From NCBI RefSeq assembly GCF_012027305.1, contig NZ_SNUF01000001.1, positions 868,001 to 932,000 on the forward strand: DNA of 64,000 bases, in the 5' to 3' direction. The DNA comes from Thermococcus sp. MAR1 (lineage in GTDB: Archaea > Methanobacteriota_B > Thermococci > Thermococcales > Thermococcaceae). Below the pieces are notes generated by a model, which worked only from the letters and a program-made list of their open reading frames with translations, was not told where the DNA came from and ran no database searches. Positions 16,223 to 24,470 of the stretch are shown here, piece by piece; the first letter of the stretch is position 1; each line of letters starts with the position of its first letter. The translations under genes were made by a program, and so were the position numbers.

Positions 16223-17368
16223 TCACACCTTTCTATTTTGGGACTTGAGTGCATGGAGGACCTCTTCAAACGGGGCATCTGTCTTCAGGGCCATGGGAGA
16301 GAAGTGCGTTCTCGTTGCGGAGTAGCCTTTCCCGCGGAGGGTCTCGATTATATCCGCGAGCTTCCCGACCTGAAGGTTGTTCTTTCTAGCCAGCGCGTGG
16401 GTGTCGTAGTGGAACGGAACGTCAAGCTCCCTGGAGATGGTTTCGAGGAACGGGAGGGTCTTCTTGTGGGCAATGGGGTACTCATTGGCCCGCCTCAGCA
16501 TATCGTCAACGAACCCCTGTTCCTTCAGTGGACCGAGCCAGAGAGGACCGTAGGCTTTCGGCTTCTCCGGGAGGAAGGCCTGTTCGTAGGTAAACTTTCC
16601 GCTCTCATCCTGCCAGAGATAGCCGAGGTTTGAAAGGCTCTCGTCGGCCTTCCTCGCGCCGCTCTTGAGCCTCAGAAATGCCCTGAAGTAGTGGTCGCGG
16701 TAGTAAGCGAGCAGAACCTCGACGCCGAGGTCGTACTTGGCGGCGTACCTGACAACGGTTCCGATGAGTATCCTAAGGCCAGCCTCGTGGCAGAGCTCGC
16801 CCCGTATGGGCTCGGCGAGGTACTTCCTGCGGCAGGCGTTTCTGTATGCACCGCAGAGGACGCCGGTATCGGTGGCGGTGAGGGCTAAAACGCCCCTTCT
16901 CCTGACGCTCCTTAGGGCGGTGTCGAGGAACTCCAGGGGGGAGCCGAAGGGATCCAAGTCCAAGAAGTCGAAGTAGCGAAACTTCTCCGCCATTAACCTG
17001 TTTGCATCGTCGTGGTTGGCCACGATCCTCTTCTCTCCCTCAAAAGAGACCCTCTTCTCGCCTATTCTCTCCCCATCGATGCCAATGTTCAGCCGGACGT
17101 TTTTCAGGATCAGGTTGAATGCCTCCTCGCTTATGTCGTTGAGCCAGACCTCCTTGGCCGGGGTTTCGAGGGCGTAGCGGATGCCCCTAATACCTGTGGC
17201 GGAGAGGGCGTCGAGAACAGTCCCCGGTTTGAGCACTCCAACGGCCAGGACGCTTATATCCCGGTTTAGAGCCATGACTGGGTTGTAGAAGACCGGGGCG
17301 TCGTATATCCTCTCCGCCTTCGGGACAAGGATTCTCGCAAGACCCTCGCGCACCTCAACGAGTTCCAT
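16223..17368 (-). CDS. trm1: tRNA (guanine26-N2)-dimethyltransferase
   Basis: A 381-residue Trm1-family SAM methyltransferase that makes m2,2G26 in tRNA. Typical features are [17 protein letters not shown] (motif I region, about residues 56-72), the catalytic-site [17 protein letters not shown] (about 128-144) and [11 protein letters not shown] (about 158-168). GGTGA lies 4 nt before the ATG at 17368; an adjacent ATG at 17371 is too close to the site. It is cotranscribed with, or downstream of, rpl35ae 47 bp away. Its 3' end is 13 bp from the convergent glmA. Confidence 0.95.
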   Translation of the reverse strand: MELVEVREGLARILVPKAERIYDAPVFYNPVMALNRDISVLAVGVLKPGTVLDALSATGIRGIRYALETPAKEVWLNDISEEAFNLILKNVRLNIGIDGERIGEKRVSFEGEKRIVANHDDANRLMAEKFRYFDFLDLDPFGSPLEFLDTALRSVRRRGVLALTATDTGVLCGAYRNACRRKYLAEPIRGELCHEAGLRILIGTVVRYAAKYDLGVEVLLAYYRDHYFRAFLRLKSGARKADESLSNLGYLWQDESGKFTYEQAFLPEKPKAYGPLWLGPLKEQGFVDDMLRRANEYPIAHKKTLPFLETISRELDVPFHYDTHALARKNNLQVGKLADIIETLRGKGYSATRTHFSPMALKTDAPFEEVLHALKSQNRKV

Positions 17369-17414
17369 CATCTCACCGGAGAAAGAAAAGGTTGGGAGGT
17401 TTAAAGGGTTGCGC

Positions 17415-17681
17415 TCAGAGAATCTCAACGTAGTCCCCAAGGGCCTGGCCCGGCAGGCCGGGCTTGAAGTAGGCCTTCACCTCGCCTCGATTGCCGTGCG
17501 TCCTGAGGATTTTGCCGTACATCTTCCGGCCGGTTGGGGTCTTCCACACAACCTTCCTGCCTATGAGCCTCGAAGCAGCGCCCCTGTCGTCGATGCCAAG
17601 GGGCTTCAGAATCATGTGGTGGTTGTCCTGGTGCTCCTTCGTCCCGGCGTAGGCAAGGACGAGAGCCTTTCCCCTGGCCAT
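17415..17681 (-). CDS. rpl35ae: Large-subunit ribosomal protein eL33 (L35Ae)
   Basis: An 88-residue protein beginning [18 protein letters not shown] and carrying the family signature [16 protein letters not shown] and [16 protein letters not shown] near the C-terminus. It is a beta-barrel protein of the archaeal 50S subunit. An upstream in-frame start at 17714 exists, but GGAGGTGAGGACG precedes the ATG at 17681 and homologues start there. It lies between a HAD phosphatase and trm1 on the same strand. Confidence 0.95.
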   Translation of the reverse strand: MARGKALVLAYAGTKEHQDNHHMILKPLGIDDRGAASRLIGRKVVWKTPTGRKMYGKILRTHGNRGEVKAYFKPGLPGQALGDYVEIL

Positions 17682-17723
17682 CGTCCTCACCTCCACCGGA
17701 TGGGGGTTCTCCAACAGACATTT

Positions 17724-18392
17724 TTAAGTCTTATCCTCCTCTGCGAAGGCGAAGAGCCCGTCGTCTATCTCCAACACTTCCCTGATGCTCCTTATCTTCA
17801 GGAAGTTCTGTCTCTCAAAGAGGAGAGCCACGTCGCTCTTGTACGGCGATGCCTTCTGAACGAGCAGCGTGTTCTCATCCAGTATGTACGTGAACCTGCT
17901 CGGGCTGTCGTCCACCCAGACGAAAGGTTCATCCGGGTAGAACTCCCGCAGGGTCTGGAACTTCTTAAGCATGTCCTTAGTGCCCCTGAAAGTTATCACT
18001 TCGTCAAACTCGTCGTACCAGTTCGTCTTCTTCATGAAGATGACCTTTCCGCCCGGGTAAGTGTGCTCACCGGAGAAGCTTATTACGCGCCTCCCCCGTG
18101 CTCTGAGCTCCCTGATGACCTCCCTGGCGAACGGAAAGTCTTTGATGTACCTGGGCATGAGCTTGTAGTACTCGTGGATTGTACCCTGTGCCACCAGCTC
18201 GTGTATAACCCCTAGGTGCCGGTAGGTTAGTTTGCCCTTGATGAAGAGGAAAAGAGCTTTGTAGTAATCGTCGTAGAGGTCGCTCTCTATAACCGCCGGC
18301 ACGGTCTTTTCGATGGCTATGCGAAGGGCCTTCTCAACGGCCTCGGTGCTGTCAACGAGGGTTCCATCGAAGTCGAAGAGGTACGTCACCAT
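17724..18392 (-). CDS. HAD-superfamily hydrolase (phosphatase-like)
   Basis: A 222-residue HAD protein with motif I DFDGTL at residues 7-12, motif II SFSGEH near 105 and motif III/IV FVWVDDSPSRF near 178. An alpha-helical cap (about 18-85) fits the phosphoglycolate-phosphatase/beta-phosphoglucomutase subclass. The start at 18392 has no ribosome binding site but lies about 27 nt after a TATA element (GTTATAAC, about 18415-18422), so the mRNA is probably leaderless; longer in-frame extensions upstream overlap the prolidase gene. The substrate is unknown. Confidence 0.82.
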   Translation of the reverse strand: MVTYLFDFDGTLVDSTEAVEKALRIAIEKTVPAVIESDLYDDYYKALFLFIKGKLTYRHLGVIHELVAQGTIHEYYKLMPRYIKDFPFAREVIRELRARGRRVISFSGEHTYPGGKVIFMKKTNWYDEFDEVITFRGTKDMLKKFQTLREFYPDEPFVWVDDSPSRFTYILDENTLLVQKASPYKSDVALLFERQNFLKIRSIREVLEIDDGLFAFAEEDKT

Positions 18393-18495
18393 GCCATAAC
18401 GTATCGCTGACAGGGTTATAACTTTTTCTGGGCCATCCAAAGTTGTCCGAAAGGGTTTTATTCTCGGTGGGATTACAGGGAACGGGTGGTTGTGA

Positions 18496-19542
18496 ATGAG
18501 GATTGAAAAGCTCAAGGAATTCATAGCCGAAAAGGAGCTCGACGGTGTTCTAATCACATCAAAGCCGAACCTCTTTTACTTCACGGGAAGTTCGCCCGTC
18601 CTCGGGGGATACCTTGTCGTTACCCCTGATGATGCCCTCTTCATCGTCCCGGAGCTGGAGTACGAAGAGGCGAGGGAAACCTCCAGGGTTCCCGTCGAAA
18701 AATTCAAGACAGGAAAGGAGCTTTATGAGAGGCTTTCCTCCTTCAAGCTGAAGAGGCTTGGCATAGAGGGCAGAACGAGCTTCTCGACCCTCCAGACACT
18801 CAGGGAGAAGGTGGGCGCCGCAGATTTCGTCTCAGTCGATGATGTGGTGAAGGAGCTCCGCATAATCAAGACTCCCGCGGAAATCGAGCTCATAAAGGCC
18901 GCCTGCGAGATAGCGGACATGGCAATGATGGCCGCCCTTGAGGAGATAAGCGAGGGCAAGCGCGAGAGGGAGATAGCGGCGAAGATGGAGTACGTCATGA
19001 AGATGAACGGGGCGGAAAAGACTGCCTTTGACACGATAATAGCCAGCGGCTGGCGTTCTGCCCTGCCCCATGGAGTCGCCAGCGACAAGAGGATAGAGAA
19101 GGGTGATCTGGTCGTCATCGACGAGGGAGCGCTCTACAGGCACTACCACTCGGACACGACAAGAACCATAGTCGTGGGAAGCCCCAACGAGAAGCAGAAG
19201 GACATCTACTACGCCGTTCTTGAGGCCCAGAGAAAGGGCGTTGAATCCGCCAAACCCGGGATGACGGCCAAAGAACTCGACACCATTGTCAGGGACGTCA
19301 TAGCGGAGTACGGCTACGGCGACTACTTCATACACTCCACTGGCCACGGTGTTGGCCTGGAGATTCACGAGTGGCCAAGGGTGAGCCAGCAGGACGAGAC
19401 AGTTCTCAAGCCAGGGATGGTGATAACAATCGAGCCTGGAATCTACCTCCCCAAGTTCGGAGGAGTTAGGATAGAGGACACTGTTGTCATAACTGAGAAC
19501 GGCGCGCTGAGGCTCACCAAGACAGAGAGGGAGCTGATTTAG
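18496..19542 (+). CDS. pepQ: Xaa-Pro dipeptidase (prolidase)
   Basis: A 348-residue pita-bread metallopeptidase, the same length as the P. furiosus prolidase. All five dinuclear metal ligands fall at the numbers reported for that enzyme: D209, D220, H284, E313 and E327, within IDEGALYRHYHSD, HSTGHGVG, TIEPG and VRIED. It hydrolyses X-Pro dipeptides, with Co/Mn usually required. An N-terminal domain spans about 1-120. The ATG at 18496 follows GGTGGTTGTGA. It is divergent from the HAD gene. Confidence 0.96.
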   Translation: MRIEKLKEFIAEKELDGVLITSKPNLFYFTGSSPVLGGYLVVTPDDALFIVPELEYEEARETSRVPVEKFKTGKELYERLSSFKLKRLGIEGRTSFSTLQTLREKVGAADFVSVDDVVKELRIIKTPAEIELIKAACEIADMAMMAALEEISEGKREREIAAKMEYVMKMNGAEKTAFDTIIASGWRSALPHGVASDKRIEKGDLVVIDEGALYRHYHSDTTRTIVVGSPNEKQKDIYYAVLEAQRKGVESAKPGMTAKELDTIVRDVIAEYGYGDYFIHSTGHGVGLEIHEWPRVSQQDETVLKPGMVITIEPGIYLPKFGGVRIEDTVVITENGALRLTKTERELI

Positions 19543-19595
19543 TTTCTCCAAAACTTTTATTTGCACCTCCGCATAACCAACGGATGGTGGGGGAA

Positions 19596-19790
19596 ATGGA
19601 AGACGTTGAGAGACTGATACTCCAGGAGCTTCGCGAGATCAAGGAAGAGCTCAGGATACTAAACTCAAAGATAGATAATTTTGCCGGTTACTTCGAAGTC
19701 AGTGAGGAAGAGCTCCAAGAGCTTATAAGTGAACTTGAGGATGCCAAGAAAAACGGCGTTAGATTAGAGGAGATTCTCCATGAGCTATAG
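19596..19790 (+). CDS. RelB-like antitoxin
   Basis: A 64-residue acidic, helical protein (MEDVERLILQELREIKEEL and a C-terminal LEDAKKNGVRLEEILHEL) overlapping the RelE-like toxin by 11 bp. The ATG at 19596 has GGTGGGGGAA in front; an in-frame ATG at 19584 would lie inside the expected transcription start region below the TATA-like CTTTTATTTG at about 19554. The antitoxin role is inferred from size and pairing with RelE. Confidence 0.75.
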   Translation: MEDVERLILQELREIKEELRILNSKIDNFAGYFEVSEEELQELISELEDAKKNGVRLEEILHEL

Positions 19791-20040
19791 TGTTGTCCTG
19801 TCCCGAAAGAGCAAGAAATTTCTCAAAAAGGTGCCTCCTCAGGACAAGAAAAGATTAGTGGAGGCTCTGGTAAAACTTGAGCAGAACCCGTGGTTTGCAC
19901 AGTACAAAAAGGTTAAAGGATATCCATTTTACCGCATTCGTGTTGGTGATTACAGGATAATATACAGCGTCGACGAGGATTCAAAAACCGTTTATGTTGT
20001 TATAATTGGGAGGCGAGAGGGCGTATACGACGACCTCTAA
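19780..20040 (+). CDS. RelE/ParE-family toxin
   Basis: An 86-residue basic protein with the RelE fold: MSYSVVLSRKSKKFLKKVP, then a KLEQNPWFAQYKKVKGYPFYRIRVGDYRIIYSVDE core and VVIIGRREGVYDD tail. The conserved R in YRIRVGDYRIIY and the terminal H/R region are typical of RelE mRNA interferases that cut mRNA at the ribosome. It overlaps the antitoxin by 11 bp and ends 11 bp before pelota. Confidence 0.88.
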   Translation: MSYSVVLSRKSKKFLKKVPPQDKKRLVEALVKLEQNPWFAQYKKVKGYPFYRIRVGDYRIIYSVDEDSKTVYVVIIGRREGVYDDL

Positions 20041-20050
20041 GGTGGTTGTG

Positions 20051-21124
20051 ATGCAGATAATCCACCAGGACGTCAAGGAGGGCAAGATAAAGGTCAAGGC
20101 CGAGACGCTCGACGACCTCTGGCACCTCTACCACATCATAGACCCGGGCGATACCGTTTACGCGAAAACGCTCAGGAAGCAGAGCCAGAGGAGCGATTCC
20201 CTGAGGGCCGAGAAGGTTGAGGTCATCCCGGTCTTTCTCGGCGTCAGGGCCGAGAAGATAAACTTCCACAAGTTCGCCAACCAGGTTCGCGTCACCGGGC
20301 CGATAGTCTACGCCAGCAGGGACGACGTCCCCCTCGGCAAGTACCACACCATAGCGATAGAGGAGGGCACCGTTGTCACCATTCAGAAGCCCCGCTGGAA
20401 GGAGCACCACATAGAGAGGCTGAAAGAAGCGGTTGAGGCATCAAAGAGGGCAAGGGTCATGATAGTCGTCATAGACGACGGCGAGGCGGACATGGCGATA
20501 ATCAGAGAATACGGCGTCGAGATACTCAAGGGGATACGCTACAACCTCGGGGGGAAGCGTTACAACACCAACCGCGAGAGCGAGGAGAAGAAGTTCTTCC
20601 ACGACGTTGCCAAGAGCATGGAGGAGATAATAAACCGCGAGGGCATAGAGAGGGCGATAGTTGCCGGTCCCGGCTTCGTCAAGGAGGACTTCCACAAGTT
20701 CCTGCGCGAGAACTATCCGGAGCTGGCCAAGAAGGTGGTCATCGAGGACACGAGCGTGACCGGGAGGACGGGCATCTACGAGGTCATAAGGCGCGGAACA
20801 GTCGATAAAGTCTACCACGAGAACCGCGTTGCTAAAGAGGTTCAGCTCGTCGAGAAGGTGCTTGAGAATATAGCTAAAAACAACGGCCTGGCCGCCTACG
20901 GTCTCAGAGAGGTCGAGGAGGCAGTAAACTACGGGGCTGTTGAAACGCTCCTGGTTCTCGACGAACTGCTCAAGGGAGAGCACAGGGAAAAGATAGAGGA
21001 GCTCATGGACGCGGTGAGGTATTCGAGGGGCGAGGTCGTTGTTGTAAGCTCGGAGCACGAGGGAGGCGACAAGCTGAAAGCGTTGGGCGGCCTGGCGGCA
21101 CTGCTGAGGTTCAGGGTGAGGTGA
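20051..21124 (+). CDS. pelA: mRNA surveillance protein pelota (aPelota)
   Basis: A 357-residue three-domain protein related to eRF1: N-terminal Lsm-like domain (MQIIHQDVKEGKIKVKAETLDDLWHLYHIIDPGD, 1-130), central domain (131-260, with VAGPGFVKEDFHKF) and C-terminal L7Ae-like domain (261-357). With aEF1A (aABCE1 for recycling) it rescues stalled ribosomes. It lacks the GGQ motif, as expected for pelota. The ATG at 20051 follows GGTGGTTGTG; a longer in-frame reading overlaps the RelE gene. Its 3' end overlaps the broken HEPN gene on the other strand. Confidence 0.95.
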   Translation: MQIIHQDVKEGKIKVKAETLDDLWHLYHIIDPGDTVYAKTLRKQSQRSDSLRAEKVEVIPVFLGVRAEKINFHKFANQVRVTGPIVYASRDDVPLGKYHTIAIEEGTVVTIQKPRWKEHHIERLKEAVEASKRARVMIVVIDDGEADMAIIREYGVEILKGIRYNLGGKRYNTNRESEEKKFFHDVAKSMEEIINREGIERAIVAGPGFVKEDFHKFLRENYPELAKKVVIEDTSVTGRTGIYEVIRRGTVDKVYHENRVAKEVQLVEKVLENIAKNNGLAAYGLREVEEAVNYGAVETLLVLDELLKGEHREKIEELMDAVRYSRGEVVVVSSEHEGGDKLKALGGLAALLRFRVR

Positions 21125-21475
21125 GTTTGGACTTCACAAATGCAAGGACGAGCTCAGCCAGTTTTATGGCATTTTCCGCCTCTTCTTTCTCCGGCTCATG
21201 AATGGTAGGATACCTTGCCTCCACAGCATAAGCGGTTAGAAGATCCACATCGTCATCAAAGAGCTTTAAGAATTCAGAATCCACATCGGCACACAGGAGT
21301 ATGAGCTATGGGTTCGTTTGATGGGTTTTCCCTTTGATACCAAAAACGCCTTTAAAGCCTTTTCAGCACACTGCTGGGCGTGAAAGGTTGCATAGTCGTA
21401 GTAGCCAAGAGAAAGGCTATTTTTGGCCAGTACAAGATCTTTTTCAGCCTTTTCGAGCCATTTCTTGAAGCTCAA
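21111..21475 (-). pseudogene. HEPN-domain toxin gene, frameshifted
   Basis: The first 57 codons (21475-21305) encode a HEPN domain (MSFKKWLEKAEKDLVLAKNSL ... GKPIKRTHS). After the Ser codon the frame runs into unrelated residues and stops at 21266. The lost C-terminal half continues in another frame from about 21303 to a TGA at 21111-21113 and reads LILLCADVDSEFLKLF ... YAVEARYPTIHEPEKEEAE, the normal HEPN ending with its YxxxRYP signature. One missing base near 21304 explains it. It overlaps the MNT gene by 4 bp. It could be an inactivated toxin or a sequencing error. Confidence 0.85.
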
Positions 21476-21789
21476 ATTTTCACACCCTCCCTGAGAGCGT
21501 AGTAGTAAAGAAAACCCGTGTCATCCTTGACCTTTTCGAGTTCATCCTTAGAAATAAACAGGATGTCCACCTTGATTCCCTTTAACAGAAGCTCCCTGTG
21601 TATCCTTTTGTACGCTTCCAGTTCCTTCTTCCTCTCCAGTGGCCTGGAGAGAACCACCAGAACATCCCAATCGCTGTCGGCTCTAAAATCTCCCCTGGCT
21701 CTGGAACCGAAAAGGATTATATCATTGACCTCTAGGCCGAGCTCTCTCGATACCCTGAGAATCACATCTCTGATTGCCTCACGGCTCAT
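21472..21789 (-). CDS. MNT-type nucleotidyltransferase (MntA-like antitoxin)
   Basis: A 105-residue minimal nucleotidyltransferase with an exact GSx10DxD motif: G28-S29 in GSRARGDF and D40-W41-D42, plus a later VDILF aspartate. In HEPN-MNT modules, this protein AMPylates and blocks the HEPN RNase. The start at 21789 lies 26 nt after GTATTTAT (TATA on the minus strand, about 21811-21818), which fits a leaderless mRNA. An in-frame start at 21828 would add 13 residues. Its partner HEPN gene is frameshifted, so the module may be inactive. Confidence 0.85.
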   Translation of the reverse strand: MSREAIRDVILRVSRELGLEVNDIILFGSRARGDFRADSDWDVLVVLSRPLERKKELEAYKRIHRELLLKGIKVDILFISKDELEKVKDDTGFLYYYALREGVKI

Positions 21790-21814
21790 GGTCGGTAATA
21801 CACCCTTCCGGTAT

Positions 21815-22819
21815 TTATCCTTTGCCATACAGCTCCACGTAGGGGTCGCCCTTGAACGTTGGAAACTTCTTCTCTTCCCCGTTTTCGATTAGAGTACGTT
21901 TCCTATCGGCGGTGAATTCACCGAGTTCAAATGCAATAATTCCATTTTTCTGCAATTCTGCAATTAGGGAATTGGATTTTTCTGGTGGGACTATCGCTAT
22001 CAGCGTCCCGCTTGAGGAGACGCTCCATGGGTCAACGCCGTAAAAGTCGAGGACTTTTCTCACCATCGGGTCGAGCCGGAGCTTCTCGGCATATATCCTG
22101 AACCCAAGCCCAGAGTTGTTGGCTATCTCGTGGAGGGCAGTTAGTCCGCCTTCAGTTGCATCGTGCATGCCCCTCACAAAGGGCTTTGCAGTGAGGGCCT
22201 CAGGGACAACGGTTTCAAACCTGAAGGACTTCTTGAGTCTGGCTATCTCCCTGAAGGACAGGAGCTTCCTCAGCTCCCTCTCGCGGAAATAGGAAGCCGA
22301 GACCGCGAACTCAAGGCCAACCTTGCCGGTCACGACTATTCTGTCGCCGGGTTTAGCAAGAGGGAGCTTCAGTTCGTCCTTCCTAACGAGCCCCATCGCG
22401 GTGGTGGTAGCGGTTGGCTCAGCCACACTCGGATAAACGCCCGTGTGGCCGCCGATTATCGCGCTCCCGTACTTCCGGCATTCCGCGTTTAAATCGCGCA
22501 TAGCCTTTTCGAGAAAACCCTTCTCGCTTCCGGGCGGGAGGAGGATATCAACCACCAGCCACCTCGGCCTCGCCCCGAAAACCGCAACATCGCTTGCCGC
22601 GAAGTGGTATGCAAAGAACCCGAAGGTCTCCTCCGGAACGGCCAGAACGGGGTCCGTGGCAACCACCAGATAGTGGTCGTGGTCGTATTCGAGGACCGCC
22701 GAGTCAAACCCCTCCCTGGGTCCATACACCACCCTCATGTCCTCTACTCCCAGGTTGGGGAACACAACGTCCCTTAGGAGGTCGTTTCTAAGTTTTCCGA
22801 GCGGAAGTTCCACTTTCAT
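21815..22819 (-). CDS. AIR synthase (PurM/HypE/SelD)-like ATP-binding protein
   Basis: A protein of about 334 residues with the PurM fold: an N-terminal half carrying ATDPVLAVPEETFGFFAYHFAASDVAVFGARP (about 55-86) and a C-terminal half with MHDATEGGLTALHEIANNSG (about 220-239). Relatives include HypE, ThiL, SelD and the methanogen marker-2 group; none fits clearly. There is no purine operon here. It overlaps the PP-loop ATPase gene by about 32 bp and is probably cotranslated. The start is uncertain: TTG at 22828, ATG at 22819 or GTG at 22813, with GGAGGGG in front of the last. Confidence 0.8.
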   Translation of the reverse strand: MKVELPLGKLRNDLLRDVVFPNLGVEDMRVVYGPREGFDSAVLEYDHDHYLVVATDPVLAVPEETFGFFAYHFAASDVAVFGARPRWLVVDILLPPGSEKGFLEKAMRDLNAECRKYGSAIIGGHTGVYPSVAEPTATTTAMGLVRKDELKLPLAKPGDRIVVTGKVGLEFAVSASYFRERELRKLLSFREIARLKKSFRFETVVPEALTAKPFVRGMHDATEGGLTALHEIANNSGLGFRIYAEKLRLDPMVRKVLDFYGVDPWSVSSSGTLIAIVPPEKSNSLIAELQKNGIIAFELGEFTADRKRTLIENGEEKKFPTFKGDPYVELYGKG

Positions 22820-23609
22820 CCCCTCCAAACTTCGAGATAATCTCCCCCACCCCCCGAAGGGTTTCCCCGTCGCAGTCCCAGCACATGACCTCGAAGCTGG
22901 GAACCCTGACGCTCACGCGGACTTTACGCTTCCTCGCAATCTTGCTCACCTCGTAGTTGACCCGATAGGCTAAGTCCATGAGCTTTTCTGTCACTATCTC
23001 CTCGCGGTCGATGTACTGGAGCGGACAGCCCTCGCGCCACTGCCTTCTCCGCGAGTGCTCGTACATGCGATATGGTCTTATTCCAGCCTCTTCTGCAAGG
23101 GCTTCAACTTCCTCGGCCGTGTATTTAATCAGAGGTCTGAAGAAGGGAATTCCTATCCTCGGAAGTCCGCAGAGCCTTATATCTCCCTCGCACTGATCCA
23201 GGAGGGCGCCGATTATCTTGTCGTTGGCGTTGTCCCCCTTGGCCAGTATATCGAACCCGTTGTTGATGGCGAACCACTTGGCGTTCCAGAGCATGACCTT
23301 CTTGCAGTTGATGCACACCGGGCCTTTTCTCCCGGTTACCTCCCTGAGGAGACCGTTCGTGATGTCAACGAGGTAGTGTTCAACCCCGAGTTTTTTGGTA
23401 AAGCCCATCGCCCAGTTGAGCGTTTCCCTCCAGCTCCAGCGGTGGAAGAAGGTTAGCGCCGATACGTTAAGACCTGCCTCCTTGAGGATGTAGAGGGCCA
23501 GTGAACTGTCCTTTCCGCCAGAGAACATGACGAGTATGCGTTTTTCATAAAGCCCGTGTTCCTCGGAGAATCTCGCTATCTCCTCAACAACGCTCTCGAT
23601 GTCCCTCAT
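22788..23609 (-). CDS. PP-loop ATPase with two CxxC motifs (tRNA thiolation-like)
   Basis: A 273-residue N-type PP-loop ATPase: SGGKDS at residues 30-35, CINC at 99-102, GDNANDKIIGALL near 125, EGCPLQY near 212 and CWDC at 243-246. The pattern resembles sulfur-transfer or tRNA-modifying ATPases that adenylate a substrate and may hold an Fe-S cluster. It precedes and overlaps a PurM-like gene, suggesting that the two act together. It appears leaderless: ATG about 27 nt below GATTTTTAAG (about 23632-23641). The product and substrate are unknown. Confidence 0.8.
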   Translation of the reverse strand: MRDIESVVEEIARFSEEHGLYEKRILVMFSGGKDSSLALYILKEAGLNVSALTFFHRWSWRETLNWAMGFTKKLGVEHYLVDITNGLLREVTGRKGPVCINCKKVMLWNAKWFAINNGFDILAKGDNANDKIIGALLDQCEGDIRLCGLPRIGIPFFRPLIKYTAEEVEALAEEAGIRPYRMYEHSRRRQWREGCPLQYIDREEIVTEKLMDLAYRVNYEVSKIARKRKVRVSVRVPSFEVMCWDCDGETLRGVGEIISKFGGDESGTSARKT

Positions 23610-23646
23610 GGGGTGAGATAAAAAAGGAGGCTTAAAAATCTGAGCC

Positions 23647-24009
23647 TCAGATGTTGACCTTGCCGACCCACTCCTCGGCCAGGTTGCCGACGATGGGGAA
23701 CTTGTAGCGTTCGCCCTGGTAGGCCTTGAGCATCCCGACTATCCATAGTACGAGCCCGAGAACCCACAGGAGAGCCCCGAGCAACGTACCTATAATGGGT
23801 ATGAATCCAAGGACAATCTGCAGTATCGTCAGTCCCAGGAACGTTATCGTTGACTGCATAGCGTGGAAACGGACGAAGTCGCTCTCTTTTTCGAGCAACA
23901 GGAATATTATCCCAGTAAGCCATCCAAGCACGTATGCCAGCAATCCCTCTACGTTCTCCTCCATACCCAGGGAAGTCTTCTTGGGTTCTTCAGGTGGAAT
24001 CTCTTCCAT
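23647..24009 (-). CDS. DUF4870-type small membrane protein
   Basis: A 120-residue protein with a short acidic-proline N-terminus (MEEIPPEEPKKTSL), then three hydrophobic segments: VEGLLAYVLGWLTGIIFLLLE, ITFLGLTILQIVLGFIPIIG and LLGALLWVLGLVLWIVGMLKAY. KESDFVRFHAMQS between helices one and two is typical of DUF4870/Tic20-like proteins. Function is unknown. The ATG at 24009 follows GGAGGTGCATCGATT. A TATTTAAGG element lies near 24055-24063. It is divergent from feoABC. Confidence 0.8.
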   Translation of the reverse strand: MEEIPPEEPKKTSLGMEENVEGLLAYVLGWLTGIIFLLLEKESDFVRFHAMQSTITFLGLTILQIVLGFIPIIGTLLGALLWVLGLVLWIVGMLKAYQGERYKFPIVGNLAEEWVGKVNI

Positions 24010-24158
24010 AATCGATGCACCTCCGAACTTCAATCAGTTGTATTCTTCCCAATCCCTTAAATACCTTTCCAAAGTTTTAAGACGAGTTTCCATAACCGAC
24101 GCCATGTGTTTAACGTCTCAGAACCCACCCATTTCTGATATCGAACCCCTGAGTTTTG

Positions 24159-24172
24159 TTAGGCTCACCAAA
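24159..24172. promoter_or_regulatory. DtxR/IdeR-like operator upstream of feo TATA box
   Basis: TTAGGCTCACCAAA matches the palindrome TTAGGnnnnCCTAA with one mismatch. It lies just upstream of the likely TATA element (CTTTTTAAGG, about 24174-24183) of feoABC. Iron-dependent DtxR-family repressors bind this kind of site. The regulator itself is not in the window. Confidence 0.55.
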
Positions 24173-24207
24173 GCTTTTTAAGGTCATCGAGAGATTGGAA
24201 TATCGAA

Positions 24208-24221
24208 TTAGGAGAGCCTAA
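24208..24221. promoter_or_regulatory. DtxR/IdeR-like operator overlapping feo transcription start
   Basis: TTAGGAGAGCCTAA is a perfect 5-4-5 palindrome placed 25-40 bp after the TATA element and just before the feoA ribosome binding site. Binding here would block transcription start of feoABC when iron is plentiful. With the upstream site at 24159 it brackets the promoter. Confidence 0.65.
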
Positions 24222-24232
24222 CGGTGATGCTC

Positions 24233-24460
24233 ATGATTGTACCTTTAAACAGTATGCGGCCCGGCGAGAGGGGGGTTGTCGTTAACATCCTAGGAGGTCC
24301 CAACGCCAGAGGGAGGCTCGTCTCAATGGGGCTGACCCCTGGAGCGACGGTTCAGGTATTGGAGTCGCATCCTCTGGGCCCTATAATAATCTCTGTTGGC
24401 GGTGTGCGGTTCGCCATAGGACGGGGAATGGCCAGCAAAGTCATGGTAAGAAGGATGTGA
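24233..24460 (+). CDS. feoA: Ferrous iron transport protein A (SH3-like)
   Basis: A 75-residue beta-barrel protein: MIVPLNSMRPGERGVVVNILGG, then RLVSMGLTPGATVQVLE and FAIGRGMASKVMVRRM, the full FeoA/SH3 pattern. It is a cytosolic partner of FeoB. GGTGAT precedes the ATG at 24233; GTG 24224 and ATG 24227 are in frame but overlap the site. It leads the operon feoA-feoB-feoC, downstream of two DtxR-like palindromes. Confidence 0.92.
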   Translation: MIVPLNSMRPGERGVVVNILGGPNARGRLVSMGLTPGATVQVLESHPLGPIIISVGGVRFAIGRGMASKVMVRRM

Positions 24461-24470
24461 GGTGCCTGCT

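Noticed and set aside
17409-18215. 268-codon plus-strand frame over rpl35ae and the HAD gene
   Set aside because: It crosses two conserved genes on the other strand and has no recognisable domain or ribosome binding site.
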